13,090 nt of DNA, taken from the NCBI GenBank assembly GCA_016932895.1, contig JAFGCA010000306.1, positions 1 through 13,090 on the forward strand, read 5' to 3'. The notes beneath the pieces are model-generated. The model made no database searches. It saw only the letters and a list, made by a program, of their open reading frames with translations, and was not told where the DNA came from. The stretch is from Sedimentisphaerales bacterium (GTDB taxonomy: Bacteria > Planctomycetota > Phycisphaerae > Sedimentisphaerales > SG8-4). This document shows positions 1-6,734 of this stretch, in pieces. The position numbers were made by a program, and so were the translations under genes. Position 1 is the first letter of the stretch, and every line of letters begins with the position of its first letter.

Positions 1-11
1 AGGCAGAATCA

Positions 12-24
12 TAAGGAGGTGATC
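12..24 (+). promoter_or_regulatory. Unusually long Shine-Dalgarno for the glycosyltransferase
   Basis: TAAGGAGGTGATC is complementary over 13 consecutive bases to the usual 3' end of bacterial 16S rRNA. The GGAGG core ends 11 nt before the ATG at 31, and the last base of the match lies 6 nt before it. This supports the ATG at 31 rather than the in-frame GTG at 19, which lies inside the ribosome-binding site. Confidence 0.8.
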
Positions 25-30
25 GCTGCT

Positions 31-1473
31 ATGCCTTATGACATTCGGATCGTCAGCACCTACCCCCCCCGGCGGTGCGGACTGGGTACGTTCTCGCGCG
101 ATTTGGCGACCGCCCTGGCCCACTTCACGGCCGAAATCGGGCATATCCGCATCGCGGCCATCGACAACGGCAGCGGACCCTACGATATCCCCGTCGATCT
201 GACCATCGACCAGTACAATCCCCAATCCTGGCGAGACGTGATCACACACATCGCCACGCGTGCCAACGAAGGAAAGAACCCCACGATCGTCATCTTACAG
301 CACGAGTACGGGCTGGACCCGGACGATCAAGGCAACAACTGCCGGGGTACGAACTTCGTGCGCCTGGCAAAGGCCTTCCGAGAACGGCAACTCACCACGC
401 TGGTGTACCTGCACACGGTCCTCGACGAGCCCGATCCGCATCAGAAACAGGTCGTCCAGGACCTCGCCCGGTATAGCGACGGGCTCATCGTCACCACCGA
501 AAGCGCCATCCAGATACTGGAGTCGCCGACGTACGAAATACCGCACGCCCAGCTCAAGCACATCGACCACGGGATTCGGATGCAGCACCGGTCGCAGTTC
601 GACCGCCTCACCATCAAACAGGAATACGGCCTGGAGAACCGCTTCCTCATCACAACGCTCGGCCTGCTCTCCCCGAACAAAGGAATTGAGTACGGCATCC
701 GCGCCTACGGCCGATTCCTCCGGGAATCCTGCACCAAAGAACAAAGAAAAGGAACGGTCTACGTCATCGCCGGTCAATGCCATCCTGAATTCGTCAGGGC
801 CGAAGGCGGCGTGCACTACCGCAGCTTCCAGGCCGAGATCGACAAGGCCCTGAAAGAGGCACGCCTCAAGTGGTGCAGGGTGAAAGAACTCGGAGGCCGC
901 GAGCTGCCGGAGTACGACCTCATCTTCCTCGATAGATTCATCGATGAGAACACGTTCCTGCAGCTATACGGAGCGACGAATGTCATGCTGCTTCCGTATC
1001 AGAACATGCAGCAGATATCGAGCGGCATCCTCGCCGACACGCTCGGTTCCGGACGGGTCGCTATCACCACCAAGTTCCGGTACGCCCGCGAGCTGATCCA
1101 TTCCAACAAGAAGTGCCCCGAAGGCGTCATCGTCGGCCGGTATGCGCGCGGCATTCTCGTCGATCCGGGAGAACCGTCCGTCGAACAGATCGCCCAGGCC
1201 CTCGACTATGTGGTCTTCAATGAAGGCAAGCGCATCATGATGGAGCGGCAGGCCCATCAGAGAGGCTATCAGATGCGCTGGAACAACAGCGCCTGGGCCC
1301 TGCTGCAGTACATCGACTTCGTCCGCGAGGAAAAGGAAATCGTCACCGGTCGCGGTATCAAATTCAAACGCGAAAAACCCTCAAAACTGGACGCGCACAA
1401 GTATCGACGCGTCCAGGTAACCTCGACGGTCGAGGCCATCACGCAAGAGCCCAACACAGAAATGAGGCCCTGA
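31..1473 (+). CDS. GT-B fold glycosyltransferase (GT4-like, group 1)
   Basis: A 480-residue protein, probably a retaining glycosyltransferase that moves a sugar from a nucleotide-activated donor. The N-terminal segment STYPPRRCGLGTF (residues 9-21) matches the opening of a group of GT4-like enzymes in which a PPRxCGxxTF motif follows the first beta strand. QHEYG (90-94) and LHTV (127-130) fit the N-terminal Rossmann-like domain. TLGLLSPNKGIEYG (209-222) is the usual start of the GT-B C-terminal donor domain. LLPYQNMQQISSG (320-332) and RGILVDPGEP (373-382) correspond to the donor-binding loop and the region after it. No signal peptide or membrane segment is seen, so it should be cytosolic. 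Residues after about 440 are basic and less conserved-looking. The start is ATG 31, set by a very strong ribosome-binding site. It converges on the next gene with a 30-base gap. Family call is firm; donor and acceptor are unknown. Confidence 0.85.
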   Translation: MPYDIRIVSTYPPRRCGLGTFSRDLATALAHFTAEIGHIRIAAIDNGSGPYDIPVDLTIDQYNPQSWRDVITHIATRANEGKNPTIVILQHEYGLDPDDQGNNCRGTNFVRLAKAFRERQLTTLVYLHTVLDEPDPHQKQVVQDLARYSDGLIVTTESAIQILESPTYEIPHAQLKHIDHGIRMQHRSQFDRLTIKQEYGLENRFLITTLGLLSPNKGIEYGIRAYGRFLRESCTKEQRKGTVYVIAGQCHPEFVRAEGGVHYRSFQAEIDKALKEARLKWCRVKELGGRELPEYDLIFLDRFIDENTFLQLYGATNVMLLPYQNMQQISSGILADTLGSGRVAITTKFRYARELIHSNKKCPEGVIVGRYARGILVDPGEPSVEQIAQALDYVVFNEGKRIMMERQAHQRGYQMRWNNSAWALLQYIDFVREEKEIVTGRGIKFKREKPSKLDAHKYRRVQVTSTVEAITQEPNTEMRP

Positions 1474-1503
1474 GCCGTCCCGGGCGGGGGCGCCGGCAGT
1501 TCA

Positions 1504-2544
1504 CTACGAGCCTATTTTGACGGGTCTGCCTTCCTGGGCGGACTGGTAGATGGCCCGGATGACTGCGACGGCCTTGCGGGCTTCGGCCCCATCGATCCAG
1601 AAATCCTCGCCTTTCTCCAGCGCCTCGAGAAACGCTTTGAAATTCCGCGTGTGATTCTCGTAGCTGATCGCGGCCGGGTCGGCCACGCCGCCGCCGCCCT
1701 CGATCTTGAGAAACCGTTCGCGGATGCCCTTGTCCTCCGGCTTCTCGTTGGCGAACTGCCACAGGGTGATGCTGTTCTCGACGTTGATGGCCGTGCCTTT
1801 GGTGCCGGTGATCTCGAACCGGCGATACTGGCCCGGATAGGAAGCGGTCGTCCCGTAGATGATGCCGAGCGCGCCGTTGGCGTAGCGCAGGACCGCCGCG
1901 GCCGTATCTTCGGCCTCGATGTCGTGGCCCAGGGCCGCCGTGTAGGCCTGCACCGACTCGATCGGCGGCATCAGGTCGCAGAGCATGTCGATCATGTGGA
2001 TCGACTGGTTCATCAACGCCCCGCCACCGTCCAGCTTCCACGTCCCGTGCCAGGAATCCTGGTAATATTCGTCCGTACGCCACCAGGGCACATAGATACC
2101 GGCGTAGGTGATCGTGCCAAAACGCCCGGACTCAATCGCGTCGCGCAAGGGAACCATCAGGTCGTTGAAACGGTACGGGAAGATGCCGCCCAGCCGCGTC
2201 CCGGCCTTGTCGTGGGCCTCGATCATAGCGTCGATCCGCTCCAGCGTCACCTCCAGGGGCTTCTCGCAGATCACGTGCTTGCCCGCCTGCGCCGCGGCGA
2301 TCGTCGGTTCCATATGCACGCCGCTGGGCGTGGCGATCGTCACGATGTCGATCTCGTCGCTTTCGAGCATCTCTTCGTAGCTGCCGAAGGCTTGCGCCCC
2401 GTATTTTTCGGCCAGCGCCGTGGCCCGGTCCATGACGTTGTCGCAGCAGGCCACGAACTTGGCGTTCGGAATGTCGCCTATCGCTCTGGCGTGGAAATCG
2501 GCAATCAGCCCCGCGCCCACAACTCCAAAGTTCCATGCCTTCAT
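1504..2544 (-). CDS. Gfo/Idh/MocA family NAD(P)-dependent oxidoreductase, cytoplasmic
   Basis: A 346-residue sugar or polyol dehydrogenase-type protein of normal family length. The N-terminal Rossmann fold carries GAGLIA at 10-15, and Asp35 closes beta strand 2, which favours NAD over NADP. ICEKPLEV (92-99) is the family EKP motif, whose Lys95 is expected to be catalytic. GGGALMNQSIHMID (173-186) supplies the usual active-site His183 in the C-terminal alpha/beta domain. There is no signal peptide. It is the last gene of a three-gene minus-strand operon, 31 bases after the TIM-barrel gene, with AGGGG 8 nt before its ATG. Relatives include inositol and glucoside 3-dehydrogenases; sequence alone does not fix the substrate. 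The context (TIM-barrel isomerase and enolase-family enzyme) suggests oxidation of a sugar or sugar acid feeding isomerisation or elimination. Confidence 0.9.
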   Translation of the reverse strand: MKAWNFGVVGAGLIADFHARAIGDIPNAKFVACCDNVMDRATALAEKYGAQAFGSYEEMLESDEIDIVTIATPSGVHMEPTIAAAQAGKHVICEKPLEVTLERIDAMIEAHDKAGTRLGGIFPYRFNDLMVPLRDAIESGRFGTITYAGIYVPWWRTDEYYQDSWHGTWKLDGGGALMNQSIHMIDMLCDLMPPIESVQAYTAALGHDIEAEDTAAAVLRYANGALGIIYGTTASYPGQYRRFEITGTKGTAINVENSITLWQFANEKPEDKGIRERFLKIEGGGGVADPAAISYENHTRNFKAFLEALEKGEDFWIDGAEARKAVAVIRAIYQSAQEGRPVKIGS

Positions 2545-2575
2545 ATGTGTATCCCCTATTCTTGGCCGTTGAGAT

Positions 2576-3412
2576 TCAGTCGCATTGTAAGCCTACCTCG
2601 GCGGACAGTTCTCGCACCGCCGCGATGGCCCTGGAAAACAGCTCCGGACCGGTCGAGCCGCCGAACTGCCCTCCCGTTTGCAGGTGAGGCTCCATGGTCA
2701 AACACCCGTCATAGTCCATGGCCGCCAGCGCGGCCAGCAACTCCTTGATCTGCCCGTCGCCCTCGCCCGGAACGCTGCCGACGTCTTTGGCGCCCAGCTT
2801 CCAGTCCTTGAGATGCACGTGGACGACGTACGGCTTCATCACGGGCCAGCACACCTCGACATTGTTCGTGATCTTCTCGCCCCACACGAAATTGGCCGGG
2901 TCGTAGGCCAATCGCAGCCTGGGCGATCCCACGGCCTCGATCAGATCGACGCAATTCTGCGCCGTGTGGCCGTAGATGTTCGCCTCGTTCTCGTGGACCA
3001 TTGTGACATCGGCGCCGCCGAGCGCGTCTACCTTGGCCGCCATGCGTTCCAGGACCTGGACGCGGCAATCGTCGATGTTCTGACCCTCCGGGGCATAGTA
3101 GCTGAACATCCGAATGAACGGCGTCTCGAAATACTGCGCCAGCTCCACGCTGTGCTTGAATTTATCCAGATGCGGCTCGAACGGCTCATCCAGCCGGACC
3201 TTGCCGATCGGCGAGCCGATGGCGCTGACCTTCAAGCCGTGATCCTGAATCATGGTTCTCGCCTCTTTCAGCTCGCCCTGATTCAGGTCCATGATGTTCT
3301 TCTTGTCAAGGAAGCGAGGCTCGATGTAACCGACCTTCTCCTTGGCCAGATACTCGACCTGGCCGCGAAAACTCTCCGTCACTTCATCCGCAAAGGCGCT
3401 TAGCTTAGCCAT
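2576..3412 (-). CDS. Sugar phosphate isomerase/epimerase family TIM barrel (AP-endonuclease-2 fold), cytoplasmic
   Basis: A 278-residue protein of the xylose-isomerase-like TIM-barrel superfamily (relatives include IolE, IolI, tagatose/psicose epimerases and 3-keto-glycoside lyases). Putative metal-binding residues fall at the ends of successive strands: VHENEAN (139-145, Glu141 or Glu143), AYDPANF (169-175, Asp171), VHVHLKD (197-203, His198/His200) and TMEPH (239-243, Glu241). VSAIGSPIGK (62-71) and GSVPGEGDG (212-220) are also typical of the family. No signal peptide is present. It is the middle gene of the operon, 35 bases after the enolase-family gene and 31 before the dehydrogenase; GGGAG lies 9 nt before the ATG. 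The family holds isomerases, epimerases, dehydratases and lyases, so the reaction is open. Pairing with a Gfo/Idh/MocA enzyme, as in inositol catabolism, suggests it acts on a keto product of that enzyme. Confidence 0.85.
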   Translation of the reverse strand: MAKLSAFADEVTESFRGQVEYLAKEKVGYIEPRFLDKKNIMDLNQGELKEARTMIQDHGLKVSAIGSPIGKVRLDEPFEPHLDKFKHSVELAQYFETPFIRMFSYYAPEGQNIDDCRVQVLERMAAKVDALGGADVTMVHENEANIYGHTAQNCVDLIEAVGSPRLRLAYDPANFVWGEKITNNVEVCWPVMKPYVVHVHLKDWKLGAKDVGSVPGEGDGQIKELLAALAAMDYDGCLTMEPHLQTGGQFGGSTGPELFSRAIAAVRELSAEVGLQCD

Positions 3413-3447
3413 TTTGTGTCACTCCCAAATCCGTTCGCAAAACCATC

Positions 3448-4851
3448 TTACTTCGAAAAGCTCGCCGCTTTCTCAGGCAAGTTTCGTTCAATTTCGTCTA
3501 ATCGATAGCCAAAGCCGGACCCGCTCAGCGTGGACAGATCCACGCGGCCGTGTCTCCGGCGGTACAGCCCCGGGTGGACCGCTTCTTCCGCCGCCGAGGC
3601 GGCCGGATAAAACTGCATTGCATTGGTCTCCACGCCCATAATCGTGCCGGCGTGCGCCGCCAGCAGGCAATGGGGAATCTGCGCCAGCATGGGGTTCGTG
3701 AGGTCCTGGACCATGAGTGTCATCCCGTGCGCCCTGGCCCAGCACAGGCTCAATAGCGCGCCGGTCTGCGTCTTGCAGGTCTTCAGGGCCACGCCGGTCC
3801 AGCCCAGTTCGCGCCCGAGTCGCACGAGCTTCCAATCGTGGGCGCTTTCATCCATGAACAGGGGCTTGCGCGCCGAGACGCTGTGCACGTCGATCTGGTT
3901 GGCCTCCAAATCGTACGGGAACGGCTGCTCGACATACAGAATCATCTGATAGATGCGCGGGTGCTCCGTGACCAGCCGGTCGAGAATCTCGTTCACGTAG
4001 GCCGGGTCGGTCACGGTGCAGTTGAAATCGCTGGTCAGCCACAGCACGCCACGTTCCAGGGCAATCTCGCCGACGCGAACCAGCCGGTCGTAATCCCACT
4101 GCGCATCGTTGCCTCGCAGCTTCACTTTCAGGCAGGTCAATCCATCCCGTTCGATCCAGTCCGGCAGCAAAACGGGATACCCGTCGTCGGGCTCGCTGCC
4201 CGTCAGCTCCGACGAATCCAGCAAATCCTTCCCGCCCACGAGATGCCAGGCAGGCAGATGTTGCGCGGGCTCTGGGTTCAGGAAATCCGCAGGATACCGG
4301 CCGGCAAATGAGACTCTACTGCCCGCCACGGGCTCGAGGAAATGAGCCAGGTCTGCATTCATGTGCTTTGCATCGTACGTGGCGTAGACCGGACAGCCGA
4401 GAAGCCGGCCGTACGCGTCGTGCAAAGCCACGTCGAACGCCGAGCAACAGACCAGAGCCGCCAGCCAGGGCATCGGCTGGACCTCGGCGCCGCGTTCGGC
4501 ATTCAACTCATCCAGCAAACCCGGCAGGATCGATTCATTGAACTCGTACCCCAGCTCGACCGGATGGCCCTGTCCCGTGAAGCCGGCCCAAGCCGCCGCC
4601 AGAATCCGACAGAAACTCTGCATCGTCTCGCAGCGTTCCTGGTAGCCCAAGTGACTCGGCCAGGCCCATTGCACGCTCAGCGGGGTCTCGCCCCACCCTT
4701 GCGCGCGCTTGCCGGCGGCATCGGCCGCCGTCATACACACTCGCGCACAGATCACGGACGTGAGCGTCTCCGGCCCGAACTTCAGCGGGACCCTCGTTTC
4801 GACCGGAAGGAAATACAAATCCACAGAAACTGGATGTACGTCTGTCTCCAT
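3448..4851 (-). CDS. Enolase-superfamily protein, mandelate racemase/muconate lactonizing type
   Basis: A 467-residue protein that would abstract a proton alpha to a carboxylate. Barrel residues of the muconate-lactonizing subgroup are visible: LKVKL (Lys242 and Lys244, the KxK pair), SDFN (Asp275), YVEQPF (Glu308), FMDES (Asp334 then Glu335) and VALKTCK (Lys357 on the opposite face). Three acidic metal ligands plus lysines on both faces fit an epimerase/racemase, cycloisomerase or syn-dehydratase. It exceeds the usual 350-400 residues, mainly through about 65 extra residues (roughly 170-235) between the capping domain and the KxK strand. The glycine pair that commonly follows the second lysine is missing (TQTGALLSL instead). 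It is first in the minus-strand operon, with a GAGG-type ribosome site 7 nt before the ATG and a likely promoter at 4910-4936. A role in sugar-acid catabolism is inferred from context; the substrate is unknown. Confidence 0.8.
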   Translation of the reverse strand: METDVHPVSVDLYFLPVETRVPLKFGPETLTSVICARVCMTAADAAGKRAQGWGETPLSVQWAWPSHLGYQERCETMQSFCRILAAAWAGFTGQGHPVELGYEFNESILPGLLDELNAERGAEVQPMPWLAALVCCSAFDVALHDAYGRLLGCPVYATYDAKHMNADLAHFLEPVAGSRVSFAGRYPADFLNPEPAQHLPAWHLVGGKDLLDSSELTGSEPDDGYPVLLPDWIERDGLTCLKVKLRGNDAQWDYDRLVRVGEIALERGVLWLTSDFNCTVTDPAYVNEILDRLVTEHPRIYQMILYVEQPFPYDLEANQIDVHSVSARKPLFMDESAHDWKLVRLGRELGWTGVALKTCKTQTGALLSLCWARAHGMTLMVQDLTNPMLAQIPHCLLAAHAGTIMGVETNAMQFYPAASAAEEAVHPGLYRRRHGRVDLSTLSGSGFGYRLDEIERNLPEKAASFSK

Positions 4852-4909
4852 GTCGCCTCGTCAACGTCAGGTTAGCTCTTCATCGAGACTTCGAACAGTC
4901 ACTACAACA

Positions 4910-4936
4910 TGTATAAGCTGGGACCGGCATTGTCAA
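4910..4936 (-). promoter_or_regulatory. Candidate sigma70-type promoter of the minus-strand operon
   Basis: Read on the minus strand, a perfect TTGACA (4936-4931) is followed after 15 nt by TATACA (4915-4910), which overlaps alternative -10 registers at 16-17 nt spacing. Transcription would start near 4903, giving a leader of about 50 nt before the ATG at 4851. The spacer is on the short side, so the exact -10 is uncertain. The promoter faces away from the MITE-like element. Confidence 0.45.
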
Positions 4937-5146
4937 GGGAAGTTCATCGTACCGGCCGATGCGACCGCCTTTTGCCCCATGATAATGCGTTTTCGCCTGA
5001 CCGGGAACTTGCAGGGCGCCGGCCTCCGCGGTATAGTAGCGAGTTCTGAGGCTCACGTCGGCCGTCCAGAGCCAGCCCTCGGAGTCAGCCGGCAGAGGCT
5101 TCTCTAACGGGCAAGAGTTCTTCGTACAGGAAACCCGTGTTTTGAA
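4937..5146. other. Intergenic stretch with no recognisable feature
   Basis: I see no credible gene, RNA or strong repeat here. A minus-strand open frame crosses the stretch (4880-5344), but it runs through the adjacent MITE-like element and its translation shows no family resemblance. Regulatory sites for the two divergent clusters could lie here, but none is evident by eye. Confidence 0.5.
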
Positions 5147-5153
5147 TAGAAAG
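5147..5153. repeat. Left copy of 7-bp direct repeat (target-site duplication)
   Basis: TAGAAAG here is repeated exactly at 5333-5339. Both copies abut the ends of the inverted-repeat element with the same spacing, as expected for a target duplication made on insertion. The neighbouring bases on both sides differ, so the match is exactly 7 bp. Confidence 0.6.
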
Positions 5154-5185
5154 CAGGAGTTTTGCAAAATGGAGATTCGGCTTAT
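5154..5185 (+). repeat. Left terminal inverted repeat of the MITE-like element
   Basis: It begins CAGGAG and contains the 18-base block that recurs inverted at the right end. Mismatches to the right arm are at the 2nd, 4th and 6th bases from the outer edge, and at the 25th and 32nd. Confidence 0.7.
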
Positions 5186-5275
5186 ATTCTCCAAGGAAAT
5201 CGTTGGTGTGATTTCCTTGAAGACTGGGCTTATATATCCATACGCGAAGCACTTGCGTTCTCGGGAGGAAAAATC

Positions 5276-5299
5276 ATGAAGAAGATTTTCCCTCCCTAA
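5276..5299 (+). other. Seven-codon mini-ORF (MKKIFPP) inside a hairpin of the element
   Basis: ATG at 5276 opens seven codons ending in TAA. GGGAGG (5263-5268) lies 7 nt upstream, a well-placed ribosome-binding site. This GGGAGG is the left arm of a hairpin whose right arm contains CCTCCC, the mini-ORF's own last two proline codons. Translation and folding would therefore compete. It could be a leader peptide, or chance within a palindrome-rich element; the evidence is only the geometry. Confidence 0.2.
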
Positions 5300-5300
5300 A

Positions 5301-5332
5301 GTAAGCCTAATCTCCATTTTGCAAAAGTTCAG
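5301..5332 (-). repeat. Right terminal inverted repeat of the MITE-like element
   Basis: This is the reverse complement of the left terminal repeat at 27 of 32 positions, and at 24 of 26 over the inner part (5301-5326). Confidence 0.7.
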
Positions 5333-5339
5333 TAGAAAG
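5333..5339. repeat. Right copy of 7-bp direct repeat (target-site duplication)
   Basis: Exact second copy of TAGAAAG, directly abutting the right terminal inverted repeat, as the first copy abuts the left one. Confidence 0.6.
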
Positions 5340-5403
5340 GTCACGCAAATACATTCGACCAGTCATCTTCGTCCACAGCAATCTTGAATTGAAAGGAGTA
5401 GGT

Positions 5404-6576
5404 ATGGCAATCAACCGGAAATTGAGAATGGGTTTGGTTGGCGGAGGCCCCGGCGCGTTTATCGGTGAGGTCCATCGGAAAGCGTCGCGCATCGATGGCC
5501 AGATCGAGCTTGTGGCCGGAGCGTTCGACATCAATCCCAAAAAATCCAAGAAAATGGGCAGGCAGCTTTACCTGAATCGCAAACGGGTGTATGGCACCTA
5601 CCAGGAGATGATCGAGTCCGAGCTGGCGCTGCCCGAAACGGAGCGGATCGATTTTGCCGCCGTGACCACTCCCAACAACTGGCACTTTCCGATCGCGCGT
5701 GACTTCCTCCAGGCCGGCTTCCACGTCATGTGCGAGAAACCCATGACGCTGACCTCCAAGGAAGCCAAAGAACTGCAGAAGCTCGTAAAGAAGAAGAAAC
5801 TGGTCTTCGGACTGATGCACAACTACACCGGCTACCCGATGGTGAAGCTGGCCCGCGACATGGTCCAGAAAAAGGACGTGGGCAAGATTCGCAAGGTCGT
5901 GGTGCAGTATCCGCAAGGCTGGCTGGCCACGGCATTGGAGAAAACCGGCCAAATGCAGGCGAGCTGGCGGACGGATCCCAAGCAGAGCGGGGCCGGCGGC
6001 TGCGTCGGTGACATCGGCACCCACGCCGCCAACCTGGCCGAGTACATCACGGGTCTGAAGATCACCCATATCTGTGCGGACCTGACGACGTTTGTCCCGG
6101 GGCGTCCTCTCGACGACGACTGCAACTGTCTGCTCAAGCTCGAAGGCGGTGCCAAGGGCGTGCTGCACGCCAGTCAGATTTCCCACGGCGAGGAAAACAA
6201 CCTGGCCATCTGGGTCCACGGCGAGAAGGCCAGCCTCGAATGGCACCAGGAACATCCCAACTATCTATACGTCCGACGCCCGAGCCAACCGGAAGAAGTC
6301 TGGAAGCGCGGCAACGACTATGTCGCCGCCTACAGCACCGCGGCGGCACGAAACACCCGCATACCGTCCGGGCACCCGGAGGCGTTCCTGGAAGCCTTCG
6401 CCAACAACTACGGCAACTTCGCCGAAACGGTCAAGTGCGCCATCGACGGCAAGAAGCCGACCGCGCTGGCGACCGACTTCCCGGGAGTGGGTGAAGGAGT
6501 CCGGGGCATGCTGTTCATCGAAACCGTGGTGGCCAGCAGCAAGAGCAAGCAGAAGTGGACACCGATGAAGAAGTAG
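5404..6576 (+). CDS. Gfo/Idh/MocA family oxidoreductase, cytoplasmic
   Basis: A 390-residue nucleotide-dependent sugar oxidoreductase. GLVGGGPGAFIG (10-21) is the dinucleotide-binding loop in its glycine-rich GGGPGAFIG form. MCEKPMTL (109-116) gives the EKP motif with Lys112, and GGCVGDIGTHAANL (198-211) supplies Asp203 and His207 of the active site. MHNYTGYPMV (138-147) is also typical of the subgroup. The start is ATG 5404, with AAAGGAG five bases upstream; an in-frame TTG at 5389 overlaps that site and is rejected. No export signal is seen. It leads a plus-strand cluster, 158 bases before the Tat-signal TIM barrel. It is not a close copy of either of the other two Gfo/Idh/MocA proteins here, so the three probably differ in substrate or step. 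Glycoside 3-oxidation is one option but is not shown. Confidence 0.88.
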   Translation: MAINRKLRMGLVGGGPGAFIGEVHRKASRIDGQIELVAGAFDINPKKSKKMGRQLYLNRKRVYGTYQEMIESELALPETERIDFAAVTTPNNWHFPIARDFLQAGFHVMCEKPMTLTSKEAKELQKLVKKKKLVFGLMHNYTGYPMVKLARDMVQKKDVGKIRKVVVQYPQGWLATALEKTGQMQASWRTDPKQSGAGGCVGDIGTHAANLAEYITGLKITHICADLTTFVPGRPLDDDCNCLLKLEGGAKGVLHASQISHGEENNLAIWVHGEKASLEWHQEHPNYLYVRRPSQPEEVWKRGNDYVAAYSTAAARNTRIPSGHPEAFLEAFANNYGNFAETVKCAIDGKKPTALATDFPGVGEGVRGMLFIETVVASSKSKQKWTPMKK

Positions 6577-6614
6577 TGACGCCGCGTCACACGCTACGAG
6601 AATAACGATGCTGT

Positions 6615-6640
6615 CCGGCGCACCGGCTTCGGTGCGCCGG
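6615..6640 (+). other. Perfect 11-bp GC-rich hairpin between cluster genes
   Basis: CCGGCGCACCG (6615-6625) and CGGTGCGCCGG (6630-6640) pair perfectly around a four-base GCTT loop. No T-run follows, so it is not a standard intrinsic terminator. It could be an mRNA-stabilising or processing hairpin, or a weak attenuator, that sets the first gene of the cluster apart from the two Tat-signal genes downstream. Confidence 0.5.
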
Positions 6641-6734
6641 GCGGCGCCGAATCGGCAGGGTGATCGCCGCACAACTCACGTTGAGATTTGCGGAGGAGCG
6701 GAACGATTCAAATACCAACAGCAGGAGCAGTCAC

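Larger units (their letters stand above)
5154..5332. mobile_element. MITE-like element, 179 bp, with 32-bp imperfect terminal inverted repeats
   Basis: The left end (5154-5185) and the reverse complement of the right end (5301-5332) match at 27 of 32 positions, including an unbroken 18-base block (5160-5177 on the left). The element is bounded by the direct repeat TAGAAAG. Inside are two further inverted repeats: 5192-5201 with 5210-5219 (10 bp, perfect) and 5263-5275 with 5284-5296 (12 of 13). GGCTTATAT also occurs twice (5179-5187 and 5227-5235). The element is visibly richer in A and T than the flanking genes. It has no transposase, so it would be a non-autonomous element moved in trans. 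It sits 71 bases before the ATG of the plus-strand cluster and so may affect that cluster's expression. A purely regulatory inverted repeat is the alternative, but the flanking duplication favours insertion. Confidence 0.7.

Noticed and set aside
1474..1503. Possible terminator between the convergent glycosyltransferase and oxidoreductase genes
   Set aside because: The 30-base gap is GC-rich, but I found no stem with a following T-run on either strand.
1651..2748. 365-codon open frame on the plus strand
   Set aside because: It runs antisense across the Gfo/Idh/MocA gene and into the TIM-barrel gene. It has no motif and spans the boundary of two well-supported genes.
4880..5344. 154-codon open frame on the minus strand in the divergent intergenic region
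   Set aside because: Nearly half of it is translated from the MITE-like element, and it overlaps the likely promoter of the minus-strand operon. There is no plausible ribosome site or family similarity.
5341..6255. 304-codon open frame on the minus strand
   Set aside because: It is antisense to the 5404-6576 oxidoreductase, and its translation has no recognisable features.
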